From positions 124,001-188,000 of the forward strand of contig JAFRTM010000012.1 of assembly GCA_017439185.1 (NCBI GenBank): a stretch of DNA of 64,000 bases, read 5' to 3'. Below, one piece after another: positions 1 through 9,133 of the stretch (positions are counted from its first letter, which is position 1; the number at the start of each line of letters is the position of its first letter). The stretch is from Bacteroidales bacterium (GTDB lineage Bacteria; Bacteroidota; Bacteroidia; Bacteroidales; P3). The notes beneath the pieces are model-generated. The model saw only the letters and a program-made list of their open reading frames with translations. It was not told where the DNA came from and did no database searches. The position numbers were made by a program, and so were the translations under genes.

Positions 1-400
1 CCAGCAATTCACGAATGATACTAGTTTGGGAAAACAAGATTATATCGTCTGCAAAGATACATATTATTTTTTACTCCACAACTTTTCCCCTGATTTTTTC
101 CTCTCTCGCCATTTTCAATTCTCAACGTTTCCGAAAAGCGAGAGCAGAAAAGTTTACTTTTATGCCGAGCCCAATAAACGTCAATTTTGCCAAAAATTAA
201 CCATAGCCTTGCCATAGAGTTGATACGAATAAGACATTAATATACAACCTATTAGTAAAAGACCATTTCTGACCCGCTCTCAGTTTTTGTACAAAAAACG
301 TACCTCGCTGAATAATAGTCACTTCTTTTCCATTATCAGCAACTTAGCTCTCCACCTGCCTTCTCTCCCTAAAATCCTCTTGCCTTGCCTTACGTGGCTA
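1..400. other. Intergenic region, no gene supported
   Basis: No credible coding sequence is present; the short ORFs here lack start context and family features. It contains a leftward promoter-like box near 52-59. Positions 111-235 hold a TTTTCAATTCTCAAC tract followed by a CCATAG/CATAGAGTTGATAC motif that recurs near 42.7 kb. Confidence 0.6.
52..59 (-). promoter_or_regulatory. Bacteroidetes-type -7 box facing left
   Basis: Read on the minus strand this is TATCTTTG, the TAnnTTTG box of Bacteroidetes housekeeping promoters. It would drive a gene lying before the start of the window. I see no good -33 TTTG box at the usual distance. Confidence 0.4.
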
Positions 401-2701
401 CTACCTCACCCTTATCCTCGTCCCCGCCTTGGGCTTCTTCCCCAACCCCTCGTTCAGCTCTTTTATCTTCTCCACCGTCGTGCTGTAACGGTGCGCTATG
501 TCCGCCAGCACCTCTCCGGCCTTCACCACGTGGTACATCTCCCGCGCCTTCTTGCGGTCGCTCTCCTTGATGTAGCTCTTGTCGGCTTTGTATTCCAGCA
601 CCTCGCCCTTCCTGCCTTTCGGCTTCTTGATGCCGAAATAGCTCTTGTCCAGGTGCAGCCTTTTGGTCCTCAGCGTGTAGTTGCTGAAGTCTATCAGCCA
701 TTCGGGGTCGAACGTCTCGTACTGGAACCTCACCTCGAAATGCAGGTGCGGCCCCGTCGAGTGTCCCGTGCTGCCGCCCAGACCCAGCACGTCGCCGGCT
801 TTCACCACCTGATGGGGCTTCACGTTGATTTTCGACATGTGCCCGTAAACCGTCTCCAGTCCGTTGTAGTGCCTAACCACCACCAGGTTGCCGTATCCCC
901 CCATCGGCTTCGCTATCCTCACCATGCCGTCGAAGGCACAGTGTATCGGCTCGCCTGTCCTCAGCCCTATGTCCACTCCGCGGTGAGCCCTCTCCCATCT
1001 CCAGCCGTAAGGCGACGTCCGCGGGTTCTTCACCGGAAACACAAATTGCTCCCCTTTCTTCAGCAGGTTCAGGTTTATCTCGTCGGGCAGCGAGTCCAGC
1101 GGCATGTCTCTCAGCCTCACACGCGAATCTGAAAAGTTCTTGCCGTACCACAGCATCGACGGCAGCACCTCCGGGTCTCTCTCCGCCTTCTTCTCCTCTG
1201 CCTTCTCTTCCGTCTTCTCCGTGGTCTTCTTCTCTGCCGCGGCTTTCTGCGACGGCGGACGCTGGGCCATAGCCCCGAAGGTCAGCCCTCCCAGGGCCAC
1301 CGCTATCGCCACCACTTTCAGCCCTCTCCTCAGTTTCCCCACGGCTATCCCCATCTGCTCTCTATATTTCGCCACGGTCCTCCTGGCCGTCGGAAAGCCT
1401 TTCTCTTTCAGCAGGTCGGCCAGCTGCTGGTCGCTCAGCGGGTTCTTCGGGTCTTCCTCCTCCACCGCCTGCCTCAGCAGTTCCTTCACCCGCTCTATCG
1501 ACACACTCTCGCCGCTCTCGCTCACCACTCCCGTGGTAAACAGTTCCTTCAGCCTTATCATCCCGTAGGGCGTCTCCACAAACTTGCTGTTCACCATCCT
1601 CGACATTGCCGACTCGTCGATTCCCACCGCCTCGGCCACTGTCTTCTGCATCATCGGCTTCAGGTCTTTCGCCGCCCCGCTCAGGAAATATTTCTTCTGC
1701 TGGCGCACTATCTCCTTCATCACTGCCGCCATCGTGCGGCTCCTCTCCTTCAGCGCCTCCATGAACACCGTTGCCGATTCGGCGTTGCTTTCTATGTATT
1801 TTGCCGTCTCGTCCTTGCTCCCTTTCCCCTTCGTCATCTCCTTCAGCATCGCCATATATTCCTCGTTCAGTCCCAGCTTCGGCATCTGGCTGTCGTTCAC
1901 GTAGAATCCCACGTTCTCCCCTTGGCGGTAAACCACCAGGTCGGGAATCACCTGTATTCCTTCGCCTGCCATGGGCTCCACAGCTCCACCCGGCTTGGGG
2001 TTAAGCCGCTGTATCACTGCCACCGCTCCCGCAAGTCTCTCTTCGTCCACTCCCAGTGTGGCGCCGATCTCCTCGTATCTCCGTTGGGCGAAACTCTCGA
2101 AACAGCGGTCCACGATCTCTGTCGCCAGCCTCTCCTCGTCGGTCGGCTCCGCTATCCGGTGCAGCTGCAGCGCCAGGCATTCCTGCAGACTCCTCGCTCC
2201 CACTCCCGCGGGCTCCAGGCTCTGCACTATTCCCAGCACCCTCTCCACCTCGGCAGGACTCACCTCCAGGTCGTGGTAGAGTGCCAAGTCGTTGGCTATG
2301 ATTCCCACGTCGCGTGTCAGGTAGCCCGAGTCGTCGAGGTCGCCGATGATTTCGTGGCCTGTCTCCAGCTCCTCGTTGCTCAGCGGCTTCAGCGCAAACT
2401 GCTCATAGAGGTTCTCCGCAAAGGTCTTCACCTCTGCCGGCTGCCAGTCGTCGCGGCTGGCGTGGTAGGCCGTAGGGAAGTCGCGGCTGTCCATGTCTTC
2501 GTAGTCGTCGGCAGCTCCGCTGTCCAGCTCGTTCAGCGACTCCATAGGCTCGCTCTCCACCTCCAGCAAGGGGTTCTTCTCCACCTCCTCGTTGATGGTC
2601 TGCAGCAGCTCCTGCAGCGGCAGGTGCAGCAACTTCATCGCCAGCACCTGCTGCGGTGCCAGCTTCTGTTGCTGTTTCTGTATCTGCTTTTGCTCGCCCA
2701 T
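401..2701 (-). CDS. rpoN: RNA polymerase sigma-54 factor fused in frame to a secreted M23 peptidase with LysM
   Basis: Residues 1 to about 460 are a complete sigma-54 factor. They have a Gln-rich region I start, a core-binding region, a helix-turn-helix and the RpoN box ARRTVAKYRE at 439-448. Sigma-54 directs RNA polymerase to -24/-12 promoters in the cytoplasm. The frame then continues without a stop through a hydrophobic stretch (about 463-479) ending AMAQ, like a signal peptide. After that come an M23 metallopeptidase domain (HRGVDIG and HLHFEV supply the zinc ligands) and a C-terminal LysM-like domain starting MYHVVKAGEVL. The peptidase part would be expected to cut peptidoglycan outside the cytoplasm. 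Met450 (ATG at 1354) lies just after the RpoN box and could start a separate 317-residue peptidase with its own signal peptide. The normal sigma-54 stop seems to have been lost, or both products come from one reading frame. Domain calls are sure; the fusion as one working protein is not. Confidence 0.85.
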   Translation of the reverse strand: MGEQKQIQKQQQKLAPQQVLAMKLLHLPLQELLQTINEEVEKNPLLEVESEPMESLNELDSGAADDYEDMDSRDFPTAYHASRDDWQPAEVKTFAENLYEQFALKPLSNEELETGHEIIGDLDDSGYLTRDVGIIANDLALYHDLEVSPAEVERVLGIVQSLEPAGVGARSLQECLALQLHRIAEPTDEERLATEIVDRCFESFAQRRYEEIGATLGVDEERLAGAVAVIQRLNPKPGGAVEPMAGEGIQVIPDLVVYRQGENVGFYVNDSQMPKLGLNEEYMAMLKEMTKGKGSKDETAKYIESNAESATVFMEALKERSRTMAAVMKEIVRQQKKYFLSGAAKDLKPMMQKTVAEAVGIDESAMSRMVNSKFVETPYGMIRLKELFTTGVVSESGESVSIERVKELLRQAVEEEDPKNPLSDQQLADLLKEKGFPTARRTVAKYREQMGIAVGKLRRGLKVVAIAVALGGLTFGAMAQRPPSQKAAAEKKTTEKTEEKAEEKKAERDPEVLPSMLWYGKNFSDSRVRLRDMPLDSLPDEINLNLLKKGEQFVFPVKNPRTSPYGWRWERAHRGVDIGLRTGEPIHCAFDGMVRIAKPMGGYGNLVVVRHYNGLETVYGHMSKINVKPHQVVKAGDVLGLGGSTGHSTGPHLHFEVRFQYETFDPEWLIDFSNYTLRTKRLHLDKSYFGIKKPKGRKGEVLEYKADKSYIKESDRKKAREMYHVVKAGEVLADIAHRYSTTVEKIKELNEGLGKKPKAGTRIRVR

Positions 2702-2733
2702 GGGCTATTGGTGTCTGTTGTATTTCTTTGCAT

Positions 2734-2764
2734 AAAAGGGAGCCCCACTTCTGAAACTCCCTTT
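2734..2764 (-). terminator. Hairpin terminator after the EF-G2-like gene
   Basis: On the minus strand AAGGGAG pairs with CTCCCTT and is followed by TTTA. It lies between the stop of the EF-G2-like gene and the rpoN start, so rpoN may have its own promoter or depend on read-through. Confidence 0.5.
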
Positions 2765-2787
2765 CTGCTATTCCGCAGTATTTTCTA

Positions 2788-4920
2788 TTAATCCTCTTCG
2801 GTCTGCTGTTCCTCGTAGGCCTTGAGCAGTGCCTGCTGTACATCGGTCGGCACAAGCTCGTAGCTGCTGAATTCCATGGTGAACGTACCGCGGCCGCTGG
2901 TCAGCGAGCTCAGTGCGGTGCAGTAACGGTTCATCTCTGCCAACGGGGCTTTGGCTCTCAGGGTGGTGTATTTGCCTTCGGCGTCCATTCCCATCACCAT
3001 AGCTCTGCGGCCCTGCAGGTCGGTCATCACGCCTCCCTGGCTCTCTGTCGGCACGGTCACGGCCACGTCGTAGATAGGCTCCTTGATCTTCGGGGCTGCC
3101 TGTTTGAAGGCCTCGCGGAATGCCGTACGGCCGGCAATCTTGAAGGCCGTCTCGTTCGAATCCACCGGGTGCATCTTACCGTCGTAGATGTTCACCACGA
3201 TGTCGCGGGCGTAGGATCCGGTCAGTGGTCCCTGCTCCATCTTCTCCATGATACCTTTCAGGATGGCAGGCATGAAGCGTGCGTCGATCGAACCTCCCAC
3301 GATGCAGTTGTTGAACACCAGCTTGCCGCCCCACTCCAGCGGATACTCCTGAGTGTCGCGGATAGGATATTTCGTCTGGTTGGGCATGCCCTCGTAGTAA
3401 GGCTCTATCAGCATGTGCACCTCGCCGAACTGGCCGCTGCCGCCCGACTGTTTCTTGTGGCGGTACATGGCCTCGGCGCTCTTCGTGATGGTCTCACGGT
3501 AAGGCACGTTGGGTGCGGTGAAGTTCACAGCCAGCTTGTACTGGTTCTCGAAATACCATTTCACCGTGTTCAGGTGCAGCTCGCCCTGGCAGCCGAGGAT
3601 CACCTGGCGCAGCTCGCGGCTGTTCTCCAGCGTGAGGCTCTTGTCGTAGGTGGTGAGGTCTTTCAGTGCGGCGCCGACCTTCTCGTCGTCGTTGCTGTTG
3701 GCGGCTTTCACGGCTACCATATACACCGGCACCGGGAAGGCTATCTCCGTCACCACGTCGTCGGTGTTCTTGCCGGTGGTGAGGGTATGGTTGATCTTCA
3801 CGTCTTTCAGTTTGATGGTGCAGACGATGTCGCCGGCGCAGGCTTTCTCCACGCGCTGACGGTCTTTGCCCGAGCACACCAGCACCTGGCTCACTCTCTC
3901 CTTGCTCTGGTTGCAGGCGTTCACCACGTCCTGTGCCTCGGCCAGCTCGCCGTCGTAAATACGCAGGTAGGTGATCTCTCCCAGGTTCTTGTCCTTGGCG
4001 CTCTTGAAGGCGAAAGCCACGGTCGGGTTGCCGTTGTCGCATTTCAGGGCCTTGCCGCCCTTGGTCTGCTTGTTCTCGGCTACCTCGTTAGGTGCGGGCA
4101 CGTTCTCGCACACGAACTCGAGGAGGCGGGCAACTCCCATGTTCTCCTTGGCCGACGAGCAGAGAATCGGGAAGAGGTCTCTCTTGTCGATAGCCAGCTT
4201 CAGAGCCTTGGTGAGCTCTTCGGGCGTGAGGTCGCCGTTCTCGAAATATTTCTCCATCAAAGCATCGTCGGCAGCGGCGGCTTCCTCTACGAGTGCCATT
4301 CTCATCTCTTCGGCCTTGCCGGCAAATTCTGCCGGGATGTCGGCTGCCTCGGTCTTGCCGTCCTTGAAGGTGAGGAGCTTGTTGGCCACGATGTCAACCA
4401 CCTGGTTGAAGCCCAAGCCCTGGTTCACCGGGAACTGCAGCACGGTGCACTTGCCGCCGAAGAAGTCTTTCAGCTGGTTCACGCTGTCGTCGAAGTTGGC
4501 CTTCTCGGCGTCGAGGTGGTTCACCACGAAGAGCATCGGAGTGTTCAGCTTGGATGCGTAACGGTTGGCAACCTCGGTTCCAACCTCTACTCCGCTCTGG
4601 GCGTTCACCACCACCACGGCGGCTTCCACCACGCTCAGCGCGCTCACCAGCTCACCCTGATAGTCGGCGAAGCCAGGCACGTCGAGGATGTTGACCTTCT
4701 TGCCGCCAAACTCGGTGTACATCAACGTCGTCTCTACCGAATACTTACGGTCGAGCTCTATGTCGCGATAGTCGCTGATAGTATTTTTTCCGTCCACCGT
4801 GCCGCGACGGTTAATCAATCCTCCGCAGAAAGCCATAGCCTCCGCCATCGTGGTCTTGCCACTCTTCGCACCGCCCACGAGGGCAATGTTTCTAATGTCT
4901 GATGTCTGATAAATTTTCAT
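2788..4920 (-). CDS. EF-G-like translation factor (EF-G2 type) with altered GTPase motifs
   Basis: This 710-residue protein has the full EF-G layout: an N-terminal G domain followed by domains II-V. The G domain is divergent. The P-loop is GGAKSGKT (16-23). The switch I region reads KYSVET where classical EF-G has RGITI. G3 is DVPGF (80-84), so the catalytic His of DTPGH is Phe, and G4 is NHLD (134-137). The EF-G2 paralogue of Bacteroides thetaiotaomicron is known, from memory, to promote translocation without GTPase activity and to matter under carbon limitation and in the gut. I infer the same type of role here. The gene has its own promoter at 5032-5063 and a terminator after it. A canonical fusA is not in the window. 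EF-G family membership is certain; loss of GTPase activity is inferred from the motifs. Confidence 0.88.
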   Translation of the reverse strand: MKIYQTSDIRNIALVGGAKSGKTTMAEAMAFCGGLINRRGTVDGKNTISDYRDIELDRKYSVETTLMYTEFGGKKVNILDVPGFADYQGELVSALSVVEAAVVVVNAQSGVEVGTEVANRYASKLNTPMLFVVNHLDAEKANFDDSVNQLKDFFGGKCTVLQFPVNQGLGFNQVVDIVANKLLTFKDGKTEAADIPAEFAGKAEEMRMALVEEAAAADDALMEKYFENGDLTPEELTKALKLAIDKRDLFPILCSSAKENMGVARLLEFVCENVPAPNEVAENKQTKGGKALKCDNGNPTVAFAFKSAKDKNLGEITYLRIYDGELAEAQDVVNACNQSKERVSQVLVCSGKDRQRVEKACAGDIVCTIKLKDVKINHTLTTGKNTDDVVTEIAFPVPVYMVAVKAANSNDDEKVGAALKDLTTYDKSLTLENSRELRQVILGCQGELHLNTVKWYFENQYKLAVNFTAPNVPYRETITKSAEAMYRHKKQSGGSGQFGEVHMLIEPYYEGMPNQTKYPIRDTQEYPLEWGGKLVFNNCIVGGSIDARFMPAILKGIMEKMEQGPLTGSYARDIVVNIYDGKMHPVDSNETAFKIAGRTAFREAFKQAAPKIKEPIYDVAVTVPTESQGGVMTDLQGRRAMVMGMDAEGKYTTLRAKAPLAEMNRYCTALSSLTSGRGTFTMEFSSYELVPTDVQQALLKAYEEQQTEED

Positions 4921-5031
4921 TTTTATAATATTTTTACTTATTTTTCCATAATCACATCCTACGCCTTATCTGCTCATTAGCAAACAATTGACGGCCGAAA
5001 AGCACTCCTTCCGACCCTTCGTAGGGAAAGG

Positions 5032-5063
5032 CAAAGATACAAACTTTTTTGATACTAAGCAAA
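5032..5063 (-). promoter_or_regulatory. Promoter of the EF-G2-like gene
   Basis: On the minus strand TATCTTTG (complement of 5032-5039) is preceded, 20 bases upstream, by TTTG (complement of 5060-5063). This is a full Bacteroidetes -33/-7 promoter. It leaves a leader of about 100 bases before the ATG at 4920. Confidence 0.7.
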
Positions 5064-5120
5064 AATCGCAGCAATTTTTTTAGAAAAAACTTTATCCCTG
5101 TTCAAAGGTTCTGCACTTAT

Positions 5121-5165
5121 GAAAAAAAACTTGCCCCACAACGCCAACGGGCTGTGGGACAAGTT
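5121..5165 (-). terminator. Rho-independent terminator of the T9SS cargo gene
   Basis: On the minus strand AACTTGTCCCACA pairs with TGTGGGGCAAGTT (one wobble) and is followed by a run of eight T. It lies 26 bases after the stop codon of the gene at 5191-6330. Confidence 0.85.
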
Positions 5166-5190
5166 CAATCGTTTCCCTCTCGGCTGGAAG

Positions 5191-6330
5191 CTACTTCACT
5201 ATCAGCTTCTTTATTATTTTGCCGGCCTGCGTTGTCGCCTCCACTATGTATACCCCTTGGGGCCATCTGCCGGTGTCGAGTGATGGCACATCGCCTTTGT
5301 GCTCATACACTGTGCAGCCTCTCATATCGCGCACCCTCACCGCCTCCAGCGGCAGTCTGCATTCTATCCTCACCGCTCCGTCGGTCGGGTTGGGGAAGAG
5401 TTTCAGTTCGAGGGTTCCGTCAGCCTGCACCACCTTCTCCGTCCCGCCGCCTATGGTGTCCTGCCCGCCGCCGGGGGTGTCTCCCGGATTGCCCCCTCCG
5501 CCGACAGTGTCTTTATGAACCGCCATTGTGTCCCATTCGGCCAATGGCTCTTTTATGGGAATATAAAGGGTCCATTGATTGCTCCCGGTAAAGGGTTGGA
5601 AATATATGGTTGGAGGATTCTCAATAGATGCATAGACGGTATATGAGACCGAGTCATCGAGAGCATTAACAAACTGATTATAAATAGTGCATCCGCTGCC
5701 GCGCAACCATCCTACTATAAATATCGTATCGGGTATTGCCAAGGGCTCGTCAAAATATAGTTCATACATCGGGACGATGAACTCTTGGTCGTAGGTCAAT
5801 TGGTCATAGGGTAACATACTGTAAAGCCATAATATGGTATCAAGATAATAAAGATCTTTTTCTCGGTTGACCACCCACATCCTTAGCCATCTTTTGCGGG
5901 CATCGGGAGTCCATTTCAGGGAATCCAGTATCCTCCAGCAGTTGCAATCCCGGTCTATGTATTGTACATATATCATCAAGGAGTCGTCCTCGTCGCAGTT
6001 CTCGTATCTGGCCAGATTTACGCTTATGCCGTGTATGGTGTCTGCCGGTCTGACATACATATAGGGTGACATATGGCCGTATACCGAAGAGGCACCCGCA
6101 ACGTTTTGGTCATAGAGAATACGGTTTCTGTGCCATTGGGAACTGTCCTCATTCCCAAGGTCTCCCGCATCAAACCGGCCAAACCAAGGTGGAGTCCCGA
6201 TGTTGTTGAAAGCATAACGGGGATACTGGAAAATGGTTACGGTGTCGTGAACCTGGTGAATGGTATCTTGTGCTAAAGTTGGAGTAGCAAGACATAAAAT
6301 TGCCAATGTAACGAATATGATCTTTTTCAT
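5191..6330 (-). CDS. Secreted protein with T9SS type A C-terminal sorting domain
   Basis: This 379-residue protein starts with a signal peptide (MKKIIFVTLAILCLATPTLAQ is the hydrophobic start, cut after AQ-type residues). It ends with a T9SS type A sorting domain of about 75 residues: a LFPNPTDGAVRI start, GVYIVE, and a final KKLIVK. The middle has no domain I recognise. It is rich in Trp, Tyr and Asp, and a Gly/Pro linker (GGGGNPGDTPGGGQD) separates it from the sorting domain. It should cross the inner membrane by Sec and the outer membrane by T9SS and end at the surface or outside. It lies 21 bases after the 453-residue secreted gene and is probably cotranscribed with it from the promoter at 7778. 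A strong terminator follows. The export call is firm; the function is unknown. Confidence 0.85.
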   Translation of the reverse strand: MKKIIFVTLAILCLATPTLAQDTIHQVHDTVTIFQYPRYAFNNIGTPPWFGRFDAGDLGNEDSSQWHRNRILYDQNVAGASSVYGHMSPYMYVRPADTIHGISVNLARYENCDEDDSLMIYVQYIDRDCNCWRILDSLKWTPDARKRWLRMWVVNREKDLYYLDTILWLYSMLPYDQLTYDQEFIVPMYELYFDEPLAIPDTIFIVGWLRGSGCTIYNQFVNALDDSVSYTVYASIENPPTIYFQPFTGSNQWTLYIPIKEPLAEWDTMAVHKDTVGGGGNPGDTPGGGQDTIGGGTEKVVQADGTLELKLFPNPTDGAVRIECRLPLEAVRVRDMRGCTVYEHKGDVPSLDTGRWPQGVYIVEATTQAGKIIKKLIVK

Positions 6331-6351
6331 AGTCTTTATGTTTTTATTTTA

Positions 6352-7713
6352 TTATTCGGCTTCTTCCTTCTCTTCGGAGTTGTCAATGAACGGTGAGAAC
6401 GGCTGGTCGTTGCAGATATTATCGTTATATAAAAGAAAACCTCCCGCAGGGGGCTCGCAAGCCACGTTGCGTTGTTTTATTTTTGCACGTGTAGTGGCTC
6501 CTTCTGGAATGGTAATATTGATACTTGTACTTTCCATCGTTAAAGATTGGGTTATGTCGCAGACTTCGGTTCTCCAGATAGTAAGGTATCCACCCTGGTT
6601 ACCGCTAATGCAGAATCCAGAATTTGGCCTATAGTCTACCGACTGTAGTTCCATTGGCGATAATGTATTAGTGTTATTGTTGAGTGGACTGTATGCTCTC
6701 GACAGTGCAATGGTGGGGAAGTTGGCGCAATTGAATTCTGCCACTATCCCGGTACTGTCGTTGTTATGGAGTACTGCCAGTTTATGGGAAGAAGCGGAGT
6801 AAGCCATGTCTTTTACGGCAGGTGCAGTTCCTGCCGATATGTCATAGCGGTTAGCGACTTGCAGGATGCCGTTGTTTACGCTGAAAGGTACTATGGAGTA
6901 TATGCCCGCCAAGTCTGACTTATACAAAAGGACATAGTTGTTGTTGTCAATTTTCTTCAGACGAGTGTGGCCTATGACGTTCAGGTCGTGACTGTAGGCA
7001 TAGTTGTCAAACAAGTTGTCGCCAAGCGAGAATCCGGACTTGTTCAATACACGATGGTAGAGTCCTTCTACCAGAGTGTCGTTAAATCCTTTTCGCGAGA
7101 CAGTCACCACATAGTCGTCAAGAACCTCAACGTCGTCAATATTTTCCACAAGGCTGTATGCATAATTTATCGAGTCGGTCTCACTAACGACGTCCAAAAG
7201 ACATCCCGGATGAGTGGTGCCAAAGTTATAACAGTCTCCGACAAGTAGTATGTGTCTGACTCCTGCATCGTGGAAGACCTTGATACGTTTCAGGTTCTTG
7301 AAATAGGCCGTAACAATTGTATCGTAATGACCCGGGCGGTGGGCTGCTATATAATTTTGTATCAAGTGCATATGAAACTTCCATCGTGTTGGATTAGATC
7401 CTGTCGTTTTTGCCCAGCCATAAAAGCCTTTGCCTCCATTATAGTCCCCCGTTACATATATGGTGTCGCCGCTATATGTAAAATCAGTTATGTGAAACTT
7501 TTTTATTGTGCGGCGTTTCTCGAACACAGTATTATTATCCAGTATATCGGCAAACACAAAATTTCCGATGCTGTCGTTTTTCTGTGTGTAAACAACGTTG
7601 CCGTTCCCGCTGTTTCGGGAGACAGAAAAAGTGCTGTTTTCCAATTCGTAAATCTGTGCCGAGGCGAAAAATGCCATCAGGACAAGTGCCAATGTTAATG
7701 TAAGCTTCTTCAT
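6352..7713 (-). CDS. Secreted protein of unknown function
   Basis: This 453-residue protein has a clear signal peptide (MKKLTLTLALVLMAFFASAQ). I recognise no family. The mature part is beta-rich, with short phrases about times, durations and values (GDTIYVTGDYNGG, RIKVFHDAGVRHILLVGDCYNF) that suggest a beta-propeller-like or repeated-sheet fold, but no motif proves it. The C terminus is acidic (SEEKEEAE). There is no T9SS sorting domain and no lipobox, so a periplasmic or Sec-only secreted protein is most likely. It is the first gene of a two-gene unit with the T9SS cargo gene and has a well-formed promoter 65 bases upstream. The two proteins may act together, but nothing in the sequence shows how. 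Confidence 0.75.
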   Translation of the reverse strand: MKKLTLTLALVLMAFFASAQIYELENSTFSVSRNSGNGNVVYTQKNDSIGNFVFADILDNNTVFEKRRTIKKFHITDFTYSGDTIYVTGDYNGGKGFYGWAKTTGSNPTRWKFHMHLIQNYIAAHRPGHYDTIVTAYFKNLKRIKVFHDAGVRHILLVGDCYNFGTTHPGCLLDVVSETDSINYAYSLVENIDDVEVLDDYVVTVSRKGFNDTLVEGLYHRVLNKSGFSLGDNLFDNYAYSHDLNVIGHTRLKKIDNNNYVLLYKSDLAGIYSIVPFSVNNGILQVANRYDISAGTAPAVKDMAYSASSHKLAVLHNNDSTGIVAEFNCANFPTIALSRAYSPLNNNTNTLSPMELQSVDYRPNSGFCISGNQGGYLTIWRTEVCDITQSLTMESTSINITIPEGATTRAKIKQRNVACEPPAGGFLLYNDNICNDQPFSPFIDNSEEKEEAE

Positions 7714-7777
7714 AATTGATTGATTTATAATTTATAATCTGTGTTTATCGAAGATTTGTATCGGTTAAACGACACTG

Positions 7778-7809
7778 CAAAGATACGAAAAGTTTTCGTA
7801 TCTGCCAAA
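7778..7809 (-). promoter_or_regulatory. Promoter of the 453-residue/T9SS cargo unit
   Basis: On the minus strand TATCTTTG (complement of 7778-7785) has TTTG (complement of 7806-7809) 20 bases upstream. This is the standard Bacteroidetes promoter layout. Confidence 0.7.
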
Positions 7810-7828
7810 TAAAATGCCGAATATTTTT

Positions 7829-8851
7829 TTATTTCCCTTTGGGCATGACGGCGGCGCGGCCCTGGTGGAAGTCGGAGGCGTTGAGGAACTGCGGCTCTAC
7901 GACCGTCTTGCCAGTCTTGTCGATGTAGCCATGGAGGCCGTTGGTGTAGATGCGTGCCAAGCCTTCGTGGAAGTCGCCCACCTCCTCGAATTGGGGCTTG
8001 ATGACGAAGGTCCCCTCCTTGTCGATGAATCCCCAGAGCCTTCCCTGCTGCACCGCGGCGAGGCCCTCGTGGAAGTCGGAGGCGTCGTCATACTGCGGCA
8101 GCACGCTGTAGGTCCCTTCCTTGTTCACGAAGCCCCACACGTCGCCCCACCGCACCCGTGCCAGCCCTTCGGAAAATCCCATCGCCACGGCAAACTGGTT
8201 CTCGATGACCATCTTGCCGCCCAGGTCTATAAATCCCCAGAGGTCGTTCAGCTCCACCGCGGCGAGTCCCTCGCTGAAGCTATTGGCACTCTGGTATTGC
8301 GGCTTTATCCTCATGACGTTTGCCGGGGTGATGAACCCCCAGAGACCGTCTATCGACACGGGGGCGAGCCCTTCGCTGAAAGGCAGTGCGAAGTCGTACT
8401 TCGGGGTAATGAACTGCTGTCCGAGGTTGTTGATGTAGCCGCACAGCTCGTCGTCCTGCACCAGCGCTATGTCGTCGCGGAAGGCGGAGACCATGGTGTA
8501 GGCCGGGTTGATGAGGTATTTGCCCTCCTTGTCGATAAACCCGCAGAACGCGTCCTCGCCGTCTATGATGCTCACGGCGGCGAAACCGCCCGAAAAGATG
8601 TTGGCTTCGTAAAAGCGGGGCTTGATGACTATCTTGCCGCTCATGTTGATGTAACCCCATTCCGTGCCCACCTGCACCGGCGCGAGGCCCTCATGGAATT
8701 CGGCGGCATACTCGAAAGCGGGCTTGATGACCATCTTGCCCTTCGTGTCGATATAGCCCCATCGCTCCTGTGCGCTAACGGGCTGGATATTAAGACTTAC
8801 GATTGCCATAAGGGCAATAATGACAGATACGGCGGATTTTCTCATCTTCAT
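7829..8851 (-). CDS. Secreted WG-repeat protein
   Basis: The protein has 340 residues. After a signal peptide ending in VSAQ it consists almost wholly of WG repeats: nine copies of a unit of about 35 residues built on WGYID..GKMVIKP.F..A..F.EGLA.V. The last unit ends at the C terminus (GRAAVMPKGK). WG repeats form a beta-rich solenoid-like or propeller-like scaffold and are common in secreted Bacteroidetes proteins, usually with no known ligand. Units 3 and 4 replace WG with CG (FCGFID, LCGYIN), and the last has HG. The gene stands alone, and I see no good promoter box directly upstream. Family certain, role unknown. Confidence 0.88.
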   Translation of the reverse strand: MKMRKSAVSVIIALMAIVSLNIQPVSAQERWGYIDTKGKMVIKPAFEYAAEFHEGLAPVQVGTEWGYINMSGKIVIKPRFYEANIFSGGFAAVSIIDGEDAFCGFIDKEGKYLINPAYTMVSAFRDDIALVQDDELCGYINNLGQQFITPKYDFALPFSEGLAPVSIDGLWGFITPANVMRIKPQYQSANSFSEGLAAVELNDLWGFIDLGGKMVIENQFAVAMGFSEGLARVRWGDVWGFVNKEGTYSVLPQYDDASDFHEGLAAVQQGRLWGFIDKEGTFVIKPQFEEVGDFHEGLARIYTNGLHGYIDKTGKTVVEPQFLNASDFHQGRAAVMPKGK

Positions 8852-9133
8852 AGTTATTTAAGGAAATAACGCCAAAAACGAGAATTTATTGCCTAACGAG
8901 AAAATAATACACAAACACCCCCCATCGCCCCCCTATAATTTCTATAAGTCCTATAAGTCTTATTTGTCTTATTAGCCCCATAAAAAAATCCCCAACTCCC
9001 ACCAAAACCACCCCACTTTCACCCCCAAAACCACCCCAAAATCATCCATAGACTTCACATAGACTTGATACCTATATAACACCTATCAATCAGCAACTTA
9101 CCAAAAGCCGGAAAAATAAAATCCCCCGAAAAC
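8852..9133. other. C-rich intergenic region
   Basis: This is the untranscribed-looking gap between divergent genes. Its plus strand is strongly C-rich and G-poor, with repeated CACCCC/CCAAAACC words (8995-9040) and a copy of the CATAGACTTGATACC-type motif at 9047-9073 that resembles those near 200 and 42.75 kb. I see no gene in it. Confidence 0.5.

Noticed and set aside
3169-4902. Long open frame (577 codons) on the plus strand opposite the EF-G2-like gene
   Set aside because: It is antisense to a conserved gene in a GC-rich region, with low-complexity His/Val/Leu composition and no family features. The same holds for the 663-codon frame at 37300-39291 opposite mutA and the long frames opposite the helicase, nadB and the UvrD-like gene.
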